Assembly: GCA_041653935.1 (NCBI GenBank) | Contig: JBAZEO010000001.1 | Coordinates: 62,001 to 126,000 of the forward strand | Source: JAYEHL01 sp041653935 | GTDB taxonomy: Bacteria; Chloroflexota; Dehalococcoidia; E44-bin15 | Direction: 5' to 3' | DNA: 64,000 nucleotides | In this document: positions 13,626 to 21,887 of the stretch, in pieces | Position numbering within the stretch: position 1 is the first letter of the stretch | How the letters are laid out: every line of letters begins with the position of its first letter | Translations under genes and position numbers: made by a program | The notes under the pieces: model-generated | The model's database searches: none | What the model was told of the DNA's origin: nothing | What the model saw: only the letters and a program-made list of their open reading frames with translations

Positions 13626-15365
13626 TCAAGCCGTTTTGTTAGAAACGGCGTCTTTTGCCATGGATTTGAACTCAGCCACTGGCTTCTTTCCCAGGTCTTC
13701 GCCGGTGCGCAGGCGTATCGATACGCTGTTTTCAGTCATCTCCTTGTCGCCGACGATCAGCATGTACGGTATCTTCTGCATCTGTGCTTCCCTGATCTTG
13801 GAGTTCATCCGCTCCGAACGGGCGTCGACCTGAACGCGCAGGCCGTCCGCCTTGAGCTCTGCTTCCAGCTTGTTGGCGTATTCTATGTGCCTGTCGGCGA
13901 TAGGTATGATCATCACCTGAACCGGCGACAGCCACACCGGGAAGGCCCCGCCGTAGTGCTCCACCATAACGCCGAAGAAGCGTTCCAGGCTTCCCATGAG
14001 GGCGCGGTGTACCATGTAAGGCCGCCGTTCCTTGCCGTCCTCACCGACGTACGTCATATCGAATCGCTCGGGCTCATTGAAGTCGAATTGTATTGTTGAA
14101 CACTGCCAGTACCGCCCCAGCATGTCCTTTATCTTTATATCGATCTTGGGCCCGTAAAACACGGCCTCGCCCTCTTTGCGCTCGTGCGGCAGATTGCGGG
14201 CATCCAGCGCTTTGACCAGAGATCGCTCGGCCTGTTCCCACATGTCGTTGCTGCCCGCGTATTTACTCAGATTTTGTGAATCGCGCACGCTTAGCTCTAC
14301 CTTGTAGTTTTCGAAGCCGAAGGCGCGCAGTATGCTGATACAGAAGTCGAGCACCCGCAGTATCTCGCCCTCGATCTGCTCAGGCGTGCAGAAGATGTGC
14401 GCGTCGTCCTGGGTGAAGCCGCGCACCCGCAGCAGGCCGTGCAGTGTGCCGCTTCGTTCGTAGCGATACACCGTACCCAGCTCGGCCCAGCGCAGCGGCA
14501 GCTCGCGGTAGGAGCGCGTCTTCGTCTTGTATATCATGATGTGGAACGGGCAGTTCATGGGCTTGATGTAGTAGTCCTGCTCGTCGATCTCCATCGGAGA
14601 GTACATGCTGTCTTTATAGAATCCCAGATGTCCCGAGGTCTCCCACAGGTGCGCCCGTCCGATGTGCGGAGTGAATACGATGTCGTAGCCGCTTTCCAGA
14701 TGCCGCTTGCGCCAGTAATCCTCTATCAGCACCCGTATCAGGCCACCCTTGGGATGCCAGTAGGCCAGTCCGGCCCCGGCTTCCTCATGGAAACTTACCA
14801 GGTCCAGCTGCTTGATCAGTTTGCGATGGTCGCGGGCCTCGATCTCGGCCAGTTTCTTGATATGCTCGTCAAGTTCAGCTTGTGTCTCGAAGGCTACGCC
14901 GTAGATGCGCTGCAGCATGGGTCGTTTTTCGTCTCCCCTCCAGTAGGCTCCGGCGATGTTCAACAACTTGAAGGCCTTCACCTCTCCGGTCGATTTAACA
15001 TGCGGCCCGCGGCACAGGTCTGTGAATTTCCCCTGCCGGTAGATGCCGACGCGCTCCTCGGGAATCTCGTCGATAAGCTCAAGCTTATACGGCTGTGCGG
15101 CGAAGATACGCCGTGCCGCATCCTTGCTCATTTCTTCGTGGGTAAAAGGCGTGTTCCGGGCGATGATTTTCGTCATCAGCTTTTCGATTGCGGGCAGGTC
15201 TTCGGGCGTTAACGGGCGCGGCAGGTCGAAATCATAATAGAAGCCGTTCTCGATCACCGGCCCTATGCCGAATTTGGAGTCGGGGAATAACGATTGAACC
15301 GCCTCGGCCATTATATGTGATGCCGAGTGTCTCAGTTGCTCTATATGCTCTGTTTGTTCGCTCAT
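13626..15365 (-). CDS. thrS: Threonine--tRNA ligase lacking the TGS domain
   Basis: 579 residues. The protein begins directly at the editing domain (LRHSASHIMAEA, with the HxxxH zinc/editing pattern and CRGPH at about residue 119), so the ~60-residue N-terminal TGS domain of most ThrRS is absent. The class II catalytic core has motif 1, YRYERSGTLHGLLRVRGFTQ as motif 2, and HRALMGSLERF as motif 3. An anticodon-binding domain (VQVMIIPIADRH onward) ends the protein. First gene of the thrS-infC-rpmI-rplT operon, downstream of tRNA-Val. Confidence 0.96.
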   Translation of the reverse strand: MSEQTEHIEQLRHSASHIMAEAVQSLFPDSKFGIGPVIENGFYYDFDLPRPLTPEDLPAIEKLMTKIIARNTPFTHEEMSKDAARRIFAAQPYKLELIDEIPEERVGIYRQGKFTDLCRGPHVKSTGEVKAFKLLNIAGAYWRGDEKRPMLQRIYGVAFETQAELDEHIKKLAEIEARDHRKLIKQLDLVSFHEEAGAGLAYWHPKGGLIRVLIEDYWRKRHLESGYDIVFTPHIGRAHLWETSGHLGFYKDSMYSPMEIDEQDYYIKPMNCPFHIMIYKTKTRSYRELPLRWAELGTVYRYERSGTLHGLLRVRGFTQDDAHIFCTPEQIEGEILRVLDFCISILRAFGFENYKVELSVRDSQNLSKYAGSNDMWEQAERSLVKALDARNLPHERKEGEAVFYGPKIDIKIKDMLGRYWQCSTIQFDFNEPERFDMTYVGEDGKERRPYMVHRALMGSLERFFGVMVEHYGGAFPVWLSPVQVMIIPIADRHIEYANKLEAELKADGLRVQVDARSERMNSKIREAQMQKIPYMLIVGDKEMTENSVSIRLRTGEDLGKKPVAEFKSMAKDAVSNKTA

Positions 15366-15393
15366 AATAAGTTATTTCGTTTCGATATTCCTT

Positions 15394-15457
15394 AATTCAA
15401 TTAATAGCCTCCCGTCCTGAAAGGAACGAGAGGCTCGCTCGAAGGGACGAATTGAAT
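15394..15457 (-). promoter_or_regulatory. Nested stem-loop between tRNA-Val and thrS
   Basis: An inner stem (15406-15417 with 15423-15435, about 12 pairs with one bulge and one wobble) sits inside an outer ATTCAATT / AATTGAAT pairing (15395-15402 with 15450-15457). It could be the tRNA terminator or a leader affecting thrS. I see no T-box consensus. Confidence 0.4.
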
Positions 15458-15533
15458 GGTGGGCGGTATTGGAGTCGAACCAACGACCTCTGCGATGTCA
15501 ACGCAGCACTCTTACCAACTGAGCTAACCGCCC
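15457..15533 (-). tRNA. tRNA-Val (GAC)
   Basis: Read on the minus strand: acceptor GGGCGGT pairs with ACCGCCC, the D arm has TAGCTCAGTTGGTAAGAG, and the anticodon loop TTGACAT gives anticodon GAC. The T arm has GGTTCGA, and CCA is encoded. It lies about 90 bases upstream of thrS on the same strand. Confidence 0.93.
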
Positions 15534-15598
15534 ATTGCATAACCCATTCGAAGTGTACAAAAATCGCTAGGTGAAGTCAAGCTTACCATTGTCGGGGA

Positions 15599-15880
15599 AG
15601 CCCTCACCCTTGCCCTCTCCCCTGCGGAGGGAGAGGGCAACATCATTTATGTAACTTCCCCTTCCCCCCTCTTCTAAAAATAGGGGGGACTCCCCGTATA
15701 GCCGTACGTATTACAGCATATAGTGAACCTTAATGTATGTGCACGGACGAAGTCCAGTGCACATACGAACAATATCGCGCGCCGCAGCTTAAGAAAGGAT
15801 GATTTTTTAAAATTATCCTAAATCCCCTTTTACAAGAGGGGAACTAAGGGGGATTTGGACCAACAGAGGGGTCGGATATT
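15599..15880. repeat. Composite intergenic repeat, copy 2
   Basis: This is the same arrangement as copy 1: CCCTCACCCTTGCCCTCTCC with a GGGAGAGGG partner, a CCCCCCTCTTCT / AGGGGGG hairpin, then the conserved 90-bp core at 15704-15793 and a diverged tail with CAGAGGGGTCGG. No gene is visible between tRNA-Val and tRNA-Ala. Confidence 0.8.
15735..15766. repeat. Long hairpin inside repeat copy 2
   Basis: GTATGTGCAC at 15735-15744 pairs with GTGCACATAC at 15757-15766, identical to the hairpin at 12209-12240, including the GGACGAAGTCCA between the arms. Confidence 0.85.
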
Positions 15881-15898
15881 GTTTCCCCCATTCATAAC

Positions 15899-15927
15899 TT
15901 TGATTGAACTCGCTGATATTTTATGCT
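15899..15927 (+). promoter_or_regulatory. Likely promoter of tRNA-Ala
   Basis: TTTGAT and TATGCT are separated by 17 bases. TATGCT ends 14 bases before the mature tRNA 5' end. Confidence 0.5.
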
Positions 15928-15941
15928 AAACTCATGCGCGT

Positions 15942-16017
15942 GGGGCTGTAGCTCAATAGGGAGAGCGTTTGACTGGCAGTCAAAAGGTCGGGGGTTCGAA
16001 GCCCCCCAGCTCCACCA
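15942..16017 (+). tRNA. tRNA-Ala (GGC)
   Basis: Acceptor GGGGCTG pairs with CAGCTCC, followed by A and an encoded CCA. The D arm TAGCTCAATAGGGAGAG is intact. The anticodon stem TTTGA/TCAAA encloses CTGGCAG, giving anticodon GGC. The T arm has GGTTCGA. Confidence 0.93.
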
Positions 16018-16035
16018 ATAATTAATGAATTCAAA

Positions 16036-16416
16036 ATGAACTCGACGCTAATTGCAGGGACCATCATAGTCACATTTGCCCTCATCTCTTATTCCATCGG
16101 TGTCATTACAGAACAGAGAAAACACTCAATTACCAGATTTGTCCTGATATTCTTAACTGTCGGCATCATCCTGGATATTACTTCTACTATTGTAATGATA
16201 ATTGGCTCATCAAACATTCCAATCACATTTCACGGATGTCTAGGTTATTCGGCACTTACCGTTATGTTAGTGGATATAATTTGTATCTGGAAACTCAAGT
16301 TTAAACATGTGGACACTGTTCCAAGGAAGCTGCATTTATATACACGGATCGCGTATGCATGGTGGGTTATCGCATATGTTGCCGGCAGCTTGATCGCCAT
16401 GCTCGACCTGTACTAG
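16036..16416 (+). CDS. Small four-helix membrane protein (HsmA/TIGR03987-like)
   Basis: 126 residues with four hydrophobic helices, at about 5-25, 33-57, 66-86 and 105-125. The pattern (a short loop with ITEQRKHS after helix 1, DITST in helix 2, a HLYTRIAYAWWVIAY last helix) resembles the small HsmA-like membrane family, but the match is from memory and weak. Function unknown. It starts 18 bases after tRNA-Ala with no clear ribosome-binding site. Confidence 0.6.
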   Translation: MNSTLIAGTIIVTFALISYSIGVITEQRKHSITRFVLIFLTVGIILDITSTIVMIIGSSNIPITFHGCLGYSALTVMLVDIICIWKLKFKHVDTVPRKLHLYTRIAYAWWVIAYVAGSLIAMLDLY

Positions 16417-16480
16417 CTTCATTATCTTCTCTGTATCAGCTTTTTGCGTCGTAGAATTCCGCGTTAGAAGAGAGGCGCTC

Positions 16481-17257
16481 ATGTCTGATAGAAATAGTAA
16501 TGAAAAATCCCTGAAGCCGTTGAAGTGGTATAAGGCGCTGGCCACGGCAAAGGGGCGTAAGGAAACAGGTGTTTTCCTGATAGAAGGGGACAGGGCTGTC
16601 AGACAGGTCATCGCAAGTCACCAAAAGTCGATAGTAGAAATATTAGCAGTCGAGGGGCTTGCTCCGGCGTATAAGGACTATCCTGTTAGATATGTTACTG
16701 AAAGCCAGTTCAAGTCGATATGCCTGACAAAAACGCCGCAGGGACCTCTGGCTGTGATCAAGATGCCGGATGATATAGGTTCGCGCGATCTTCCCCGCGA
16801 TATCGGTGACAGGGTTCTGCTGCTTGAGGACATACAGGATCCGGGCAATGTCGGATCGTTGATACGCAGCGCCGCGGCCTTCGGCTATTCCGGAGCGGTC
16901 ATGTCTGACAAATGCGCTGACCCCTTCTCCCCTAAGTGTGTTCAATCGACGGCGGGGGCGGTGCTGTCTCTATGGATCAGGAGAACGGCTTCATATATTG
17001 ATATCATCGGTGATTTAAAAACTCGCGGATACAACATAGTCACCACTGTGGTGAATGGCGTGGATTCTATATCGATATTGCGTGGGTTGAGCAAGGTCGT
17101 GCTGGCTCTTGGCAATGAGGCGGGCGGGCTTTCTGAAGCAGTTATTCGATTATCGGATCACAGGTGCAGGATTCCGATTGATGGGGAGAGGATCGAATCT
17201 CTCAACGTGGCGGCCTGCGGGGCTATCTGCATGTATCTCAATTCTGCAAAATCTTAG
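16481..17257 (+). CDS. TrmH/SpoU-family RNA 2'-O-methyltransferase
   Basis: 258 residues. The N-terminal ~100 residues are an L30e-like substrate-binding domain (KTPQGPLAVIKMP closes it). The C-terminal SPOUT domain carries the three family motifs: DIQDPGNVGSLIRSAAAFG, LALGNEAGGLSE, and IPIDGERIESLNVAACGA, which form the trefoil-knot SAM site. The family methylates ribose in rRNA or tRNA; the exact target cannot be read from sequence. AGAGG lies 5 bases before the ATG. Confidence 0.9.
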   Translation: MSDRNSNEKSLKPLKWYKALATAKGRKETGVFLIEGDRAVRQVIASHQKSIVEILAVEGLAPAYKDYPVRYVTESQFKSICLTKTPQGPLAVIKMPDDIGSRDLPRDIGDRVLLLEDIQDPGNVGSLIRSAAAFGYSGAVMSDKCADPFSPKCVQSTAGAVLSLWIRRTASYIDIIGDLKTRGYNIVTTVVNGVDSISILRGLSKVVLALGNEAGGLSEAVIRLSDHRCRIPIDGERIESLNVAACGAICMYLNSAKS

Positions 17258-17324
17258 AAAAGTGCTTCCCAAAGATGGTTTCATTTTGATATACTTACCT
17301 AATTTTGCGTGAAATTGAGGTAGT

Positions 17325-19334
17325 ATGTCATCTGATTTACTGCAACCTGGCGATGAATATTTCGCGCGCGGAATGTTCATTGATGCGATATCGGAATATA
17401 GTAAAGTCATTGATAAATACCCCCAGATGGTAGAGGCCTACCTGAAGCGGGCTTTAGCTAATCAGAATCAGGGCGAAGTTGACCAGGCGCTGGAGGATTA
17501 TAACAAGGCCATCCGCCTGGACCAGCGCGACGCAAGGGCGTATCAGGGCAGGGGTAATGCGTATATGGAGCTGGGCACTGCCGTCTGCGCCGTGTCCGAC
17601 TATACAGAAGCGATAAAGCTATCCCCCCATGTCGTCGAATTATATACCAGTCGTGCGGTGGCGTACGTGGAGCTTGGCATGCACCAGCATGCCGTCAATG
17701 ATTATGAAAAAGCCATAGACTTTGAGCCTGATGATCCATGTCTGTATGACCGCCGCGGGGTGGTATATCACAATCTTCTTGAGTTCGATCGCGCCGTAGA
17801 CGATTACAATAGAGCGATTCAGATGAATCCGCATTTTGCCGAAGCATTTAACCACCGAGGCCTTGTCTACCAGAGCAAGGGTGAGCTCAGGAAGGCCATA
17901 GACGATTATGATAGCGCTATAAGCATAAATCCTGATGATACTAACGCCTATCAGGACCGGAGCATTGCTTATTATAACCTGGGTGAGTTTAAGAGGGCGC
18001 TCGAGGATTGCGATACGGCGATTCGCCTGGATACTCGAGATCCAATGGGATATATCAACCGCTGCCTGGTGCATTACAGCCTGGGCGATTTCAAACAGGC
18101 TTTGCAGGATTGCGATGAGGCTATACTCTTGGATCCCAATGATTCGTGGGCTTATCATAATCGCGGCATGGTCAGGTATGGCCTGGGTGAGTTTGAGCTG
18201 GCTGTTGAGGATTATAACAGGGCTATTCAGCTGAACCCTTCGTATACCTTGAGCTATAACAACCGCGGGATCGCATATCATGACTTAGGTCGGTTGGATA
18301 AGGCTGTCGCTGATTATGACGAGGCCGTGCGTTTGGATCCGGACGATGTTCAGGCCTATTACAATCGGGGGCTGGCTTACGATGATATGGGCAAGTCGTT
18401 GCAGGCGATCGAGGATTACGGTAGGGTTTTGAAATCCCAGGCCAATGATGCTCAGGCCTTATACCATCGGGCGCTTGCATATATCGATATCGGCGGATTC
18501 AAACAGGCCATAGATGATTGTAACGCAGCCATTCTCATTGATCCGGGCAATGGCCAAATATATTATGTCCGTAGCCTTGCCTATGCTAATCTGAACGAGT
18601 TCCAAAAATCGATTGAGGATTGTAACGAGGCCATCAAACTCGATCCGTATAATGCCCTCGTTTATCACTGTCGCGGGATGATACATCACGAGCTTGGTGA
18701 ATATAAGCGCGCTATCGAAGATTATAACAAGGCTATCAACATCGATTCTAAAGACGCGCATATGTATCAGAGCCGTGGGGTTGCCTATTATAAGCTGGGT
18801 GATGTGGATAAAGCTATTGCGGACTATGACCAAGCCATTAAGCTTGATTCTAACGACTCGATAACTTACTACGATCGTGGCTTGGCCTTTGCCAGCATCG
18901 GCGAGTACAAAGAGACTATACGCAGTTTGGATGAGGCTGTCCGCATCGATCCTGATGATGCCATCGCTTATTATAACCGTGGCTTGATATACCATAAGAT
19001 GGGCGAACTGGACAGGGCCGTGGAGGACTATAGCAGGGCTGTTAAATGCGATTCCAGCCAGGCATTGGCTTACTATAACAGGGGCCTTATTAATCATAAA
19101 AATGGATATTACCAGCAGGCTGTAGATGATTATAGCTGTGCTATTAGGATAGATGAGCACAATGTTCAGGCTTACCACAACAGGAGTATCGCCTTTGGTG
19201 ATATGGGTGAATTTGAGCGGGCCGCTAAGGATAGCGAAGAGGTGGCACGCCTGGAGGCAAGCGGCAAGGTAGTACGGCAGAACGGCCTGAATGGTTATCA
19301 GACTAAACGCAGTCGCAGCAGCCCGCAGTTCTAA
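17325..19334 (+). CDS. Large tetratricopeptide-repeat protein
   Basis: 669 residues made almost wholly of about 18 consecutive 34-residue TPR units, each with the A-Y-x-N-R-G and A-I-x-D-Y/C-x-x-A-I positions (for example AYYNRGLAYDDMGKSLQAIE). There is no signal peptide, membrane segment or enzymatic domain. The superhelix probably acts as a cytoplasmic protein-binding scaffold. Repeats at 17700-19200 are well conserved with no obvious degenerate unit, suggesting expansion by internal duplication. GAGG lies 4 bases before the ATG. Confidence 0.92.
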   Translation: MSSDLLQPGDEYFARGMFIDAISEYSKVIDKYPQMVEAYLKRALANQNQGEVDQALEDYNKAIRLDQRDARAYQGRGNAYMELGTAVCAVSDYTEAIKLSPHVVELYTSRAVAYVELGMHQHAVNDYEKAIDFEPDDPCLYDRRGVVYHNLLEFDRAVDDYNRAIQMNPHFAEAFNHRGLVYQSKGELRKAIDDYDSAISINPDDTNAYQDRSIAYYNLGEFKRALEDCDTAIRLDTRDPMGYINRCLVHYSLGDFKQALQDCDEAILLDPNDSWAYHNRGMVRYGLGEFELAVEDYNRAIQLNPSYTLSYNNRGIAYHDLGRLDKAVADYDEAVRLDPDDVQAYYNRGLAYDDMGKSLQAIEDYGRVLKSQANDAQALYHRALAYIDIGGFKQAIDDCNAAILIDPGNGQIYYVRSLAYANLNEFQKSIEDCNEAIKLDPYNALVYHCRGMIHHELGEYKRAIEDYNKAINIDSKDAHMYQSRGVAYYKLGDVDKAIADYDQAIKLDSNDSITYYDRGLAFASIGEYKETIRSLDEAVRIDPDDAIAYYNRGLIYHKMGELDRAVEDYSRAVKCDSSQALAYYNRGLINHKNGYYQQAVDDYSCAIRIDEHNVQAYHNRSIAFGDMGEFERAAKDSEEVARLEASGKVVRQNGLNGYQTKRSRSSPQF

Positions 19335-19433
19335 AAGAATAAACTTCAACGTCTGTTATTTTGCTTGCAATAGGTGTATACTATCCCACATTCCAACTTT
19401 GAGTTCGATATATTATCGTTGCGGAGGTTGGAT

Positions 19434-19985
19434 ATGTTAGCTGAAAATGACCCCTGGCAATTCAGCAAATATAAAAAACCCTTCACCATTAGGGATGGTT
19501 CCACTGTTTTCCTGCGTCCTATACAGATAAGCGACGTAGATCGTCTACTGGGTCTGGTTCGTCGCTTCAGTCGTGAAACAATGTACCTCAGATTCCACCA
19601 TGTAGTAACAAAGATGTCGCGCGAGGAGGCGACACGATTCTGTACTATCGATTACGATCATACATTTGCTCTGGTAGTTACAATCGGGGAGGGTGACAGT
19701 GAGAAACTTCTTGCCGTAGCCCGCTATTATCGTCTTCCTCGCGAGGATGCAGCCGAGTTTGCCATAGTAGTTGCGGACAAGTATCAGAAACAGGGCATAG
19801 GCACATATCTGATGAGGGAGTTGGCTGTTGACGCCAAGGGGAATGGTATACGCTACTTTGAAGGTGAGGTACTGGTTGAGAACAGGGACATGATGCATGT
19901 CATCGAAGCCTGTGGTTTTCAGGTATCTGAGGAGTTGGAGGAAGGTGTTTATCGTGTAGTGCTTGATCTGCATACTTATCAATAG
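19434..19985 (+). CDS. GNAT-family N-acetyltransferase
   Basis: 183 residues from ATG 19434. GGAGG six bases upstream sets this start over an ATG 60 bases earlier. The GNAT core shows AEFAIVVADKYQKQGIGTYLMREL (motif A, with the Q/R-x-x-G-x-G/A acetyl-CoA loop) at about residues 105-130 and the terminal strand FEGEVLVENRDMMHVIEACGF. The shape is close to the C-terminal acetyltransferase domain found after acetate-CoA ligase-like proteins and PatZ, but the acceptor is unknown. Confidence 0.88.
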   Translation: MLAENDPWQFSKYKKPFTIRDGSTVFLRPIQISDVDRLLGLVRRFSRETMYLRFHHVVTKMSREEATRFCTIDYDHTFALVVTIGEGDSEKLLAVARYYRLPREDAAEFAIVVADKYQKQGIGTYLMRELAVDAKGNGIRYFEGEVLVENRDMMHVIEACGFQVSEELEEGVYRVVLDLHTYQ

Positions 19986-20051
19986 TGATACGTGTGTTAA
20001 AATGTAGCTGGGTGTGGGTGAGATTAAGGGGGAGATTTTAAGGAGGCACTT

Positions 20052-20474
20052 GTGGCTAGGGTTGAGATAAAACTGCCGGAGAAATCGGACTTCTCGTTTG
20101 AAGTCGAGGTGCGCATGTCTGATGTCAACGCTGGGGCTCATCTCGGCAATCATAACCTCGTATCGATACTTAATGAGGCGCATTTGAAATTCATGAAACA
20201 CAAAGGTTTTCCTGATTTACTGGTCGATGGCAAGGCGTTCATAAATACCGACCTTGCTATCGTTTATAAGTCGGAGAGTTTTTATGGAGACGTTCTGCAG
20301 ATTGATGTAGTCGCATCTGATTTGAGCAAGTATGGCTGCGATATCGTGTGTCGCGTTACCAATAAAACACAGAAACGGCTGGCAGCTATTGCAAAACTGG
20401 GGATGGCATTCTTTGATTATCAGACACACAAGATAGCCGAAGTGCCGGAGGCGTTTAAACAAGCGGTGTCTTAG
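20052..20474 (+). CDS. Hotdog-fold acyl-CoA thioesterase (4HBT family)
   Basis: 140 residues from GTG 20052, preceded by AAGGAGG. The opening RMSDVNAGAHLGNHNLVSILNEA corresponds to the 4HBT helix and N-terminal strand. The usual catalytic Asp position of 4-hydroxybenzoyl-CoA thioesterase is represented by DVNAGAHLGN. ESFYGDVLQIDV is the central strand of the fold. Substrate unknown. It runs in the same direction as the GNAT and lipocalin-like genes and may be cotranscribed with them. Confidence 0.82.
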   Translation: MARVEIKLPEKSDFSFEVEVRMSDVNAGAHLGNHNLVSILNEAHLKFMKHKGFPDLLVDGKAFINTDLAIVYKSESFYGDVLQIDVVASDLSKYGCDIVCRVTNKTQKRLAAIAKLGMAFFDYQTHKIAEVPEAFKQAVS

Positions 20475-20498
20475 GAGTATGTTCGGGAGCAAATAGTA

Positions 20499-20927
20499 AT
20501 GTTAAAAGGATCTTTTGTCGGTACTTGGAGGCTTAAATCTTATGAGGTCAAGTGGGCCAGTGGTAAGATTACCTATCCGTTTGGTGAGAGGCCGGAGGGG
20601 CGTTTGACCTACAGCGAAAACGGGTTTGTATCGGTTAACATAATGGCTACAGATCGTCGCAGCTTTGAGGCACGCGAGTTGAAACTAGGTACGCCGGAGG
20701 AAAAGGTCGCTGCGGCGGAGACCTATATATCATACAGCGGCAGATACGATCTCGATGGGGATAAGATAAAACATCATGTCGATGTGTGTCTGTTTCCGAA
20801 CTGGGTAGGGAAAGACCAGGTTCGTATCTTCGATTTGAACAGCGACACGCTTGCGCTTAAAACCATTCCTGATCCGAGGGATGAGCAGGGCAGACAGGGA
20901 TACCTTATATGGGAAAGAGTCAAGTGA
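20499..20927 (+). CDS. Lipocalin-like domain protein
   Basis: 142 residues. FVGTWRLKSYE at the start, PEGRLTYSENGFVSVNIM in the first third, and GRYDLDGDKIKHHVD are the signature strands of the bacterial lipocalin-like family (PF13924 type). No signal peptide, so probably cytosolic. The barrel likely binds a small hydrophobic ligand, by family analogy only. It begins about 25 bases after the thioesterase gene. Confidence 0.8.
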   Translation: MLKGSFVGTWRLKSYEVKWASGKITYPFGERPEGRLTYSENGFVSVNIMATDRRSFEARELKLGTPEEKVAAAETYISYSGRYDLDGDKIKHHVDVCLFPNWVGKDQVRIFDLNSDTLALKTIPDPRDEQGRQGYLIWERVK

Positions 20928-20954
20928 GAGTAGATTTATCTGATATCGAGAAGA

Positions 20955-21143
20955 CTAAGCAATCTCGCTAGATTGTTCGGGTCGTATCTTGAACTTGAAC
21001 TTGGGTGTGGGCGGGTTCTGGGGTGTCTCAGGTGCGCTATTATAAAATGTACTGCACTGTGGACAAATTAACCTGCCATCTCTTTTTAGCGCGTATGCTT
21101 CAAACGTTTTAAATCCGCAAATCTTACAGAGTAAAACTGACAT
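20955..21143 (-). CDS. Small zinc-ribbon protein
   Basis: 62 residues from ATG 21143, which has AGGAGG five bases upstream; a GTG 6 bases earlier is too close to that site. Two knuckles (CKIC and CPQC, ~20 residues apart) form a zinc ribbon. The C-terminal half is Pro- and Lys-rich (PQNPPTPKFKFKIRP). Function unknown. It is convergent with the lipocalin-like gene. Confidence 0.7.
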   Translation of the reverse strand: MSVLLCKICGFKTFEAYALKRDGRLICPQCSTFYNSAPETPQNPPTPKFKFKIRPEQSSEIA

Positions 21144-21239
21144 AAACACCTCCTAAGCTAATCTATAATAATATAATACAATGGTTTACTGTATATTATA
21201 AAATAGGTTGAATTAATATAACATGTTAATGGGTCTTTG

Positions 21240-21887
21240 TCAAGACTTTCTGGTGATCGAGCCTACAGGACATACGTCTGCGCAGAGCCCACACCCGTCG
21301 CAAGCGGTGTCCGACAGCCTGTCTCCGCAGAAGGTGTCGATTATAGTGCGGTCGCTGCGTAGTGCGTAGTTGATGGCTCCAATATTACGTTTCTCATTGC
21401 AGGCCCACACGCATTTACCGCAGAGCACGCATTTGTTGCGATCAAGGACTATTTCAGGGTGGCTGTCGTCGATGGGGTAGCTGCGCTCCTTTTTACGCAG
21501 CCGTCGCGTCTTGAGGTTCGTCTTGAGGAAAGCGGCGATGCGGTGCAGCTCGCACTTGCCGTGCTTGGGGCAGTTCTTGCAGTCAACGGTGTGCGATGCC
21601 ATGATCAGCTCGAACGCCATGCGCTGCAACTTGCGAACGTGCGGCGTGTCAGTGTGAACGATCATACTATCAGCTGCGTTCTCCGTGCAGGCCGTCGCTG
21701 GTTCGGAACGTCCATCGATTTCAACAAGGCACAGGCGGCATCCGGCGTGCGGAGCCACATCTCGTATAGCGCAGAGGTTCGGTATGTAAATACCCGCATC
21801 CAGCGCGGCGAAGAGCAGCTTCTCGCCCTTTTTCGTCTGTACGGGTGTCCCATCTATGGTGAGGTTTATCGTCTTTTTAGCGGTCAT
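21240..21887 (-). CDS. NuoG/HoxU-like iron-sulfur subunit of an NADH-oxidising module
   Basis: 215 residues and all ligands for four clusters: a plant-type [2Fe-2S] (Cys39, 50, 53, 67), a His-Cys3 [4Fe-4S] (His99, Cys103, 106, 112), and two ferredoxin [4Fe-4S] (Cys153-163 and Cys196-206). The length matches HoxU or the N-terminus of NuoG; the molybdopterin-like domain is absent. It would pass electrons from the NuoF-like flavin to an unknown partner. It overlaps the upstream gene by 11 bases. The next ~100 bases downstream hold no catalytic subunit. Confidence 0.9.
   Translation of the reverse strand: MTAKKTINLTIDGTPVQTKKGEKLLFAALDAGIYIPNLCAIRDVAPHAGCRLCLVEIDGRSEPATACTENAADSMIVHTDTPHVRKLQRMAFELIMASHTVDCKNCPKHGKCELHRIAAFLKTNLKTRRLRKKERSYPIDDSHPEIVLDRNKCVLCGKCVWACNEKRNIGAINYALRSDRTIIDTFCGDRLSDTACDGCGLCADVCPVGSITRKS

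Noticed and set aside
15366..15460. T-box riboswitch in front of thrS
   Set aside because: The conserved T-box sequence and specifier loop are absent; only plain hairpins and tRNA-Val are present.
17325..19334. Regular ~102-base repeats that could be taken for a CRISPR or satellite array
   Set aside because: They are coding TPR units in one open frame with normal codon structure; no identical direct repeats with unique spacers and no cas genes occur.
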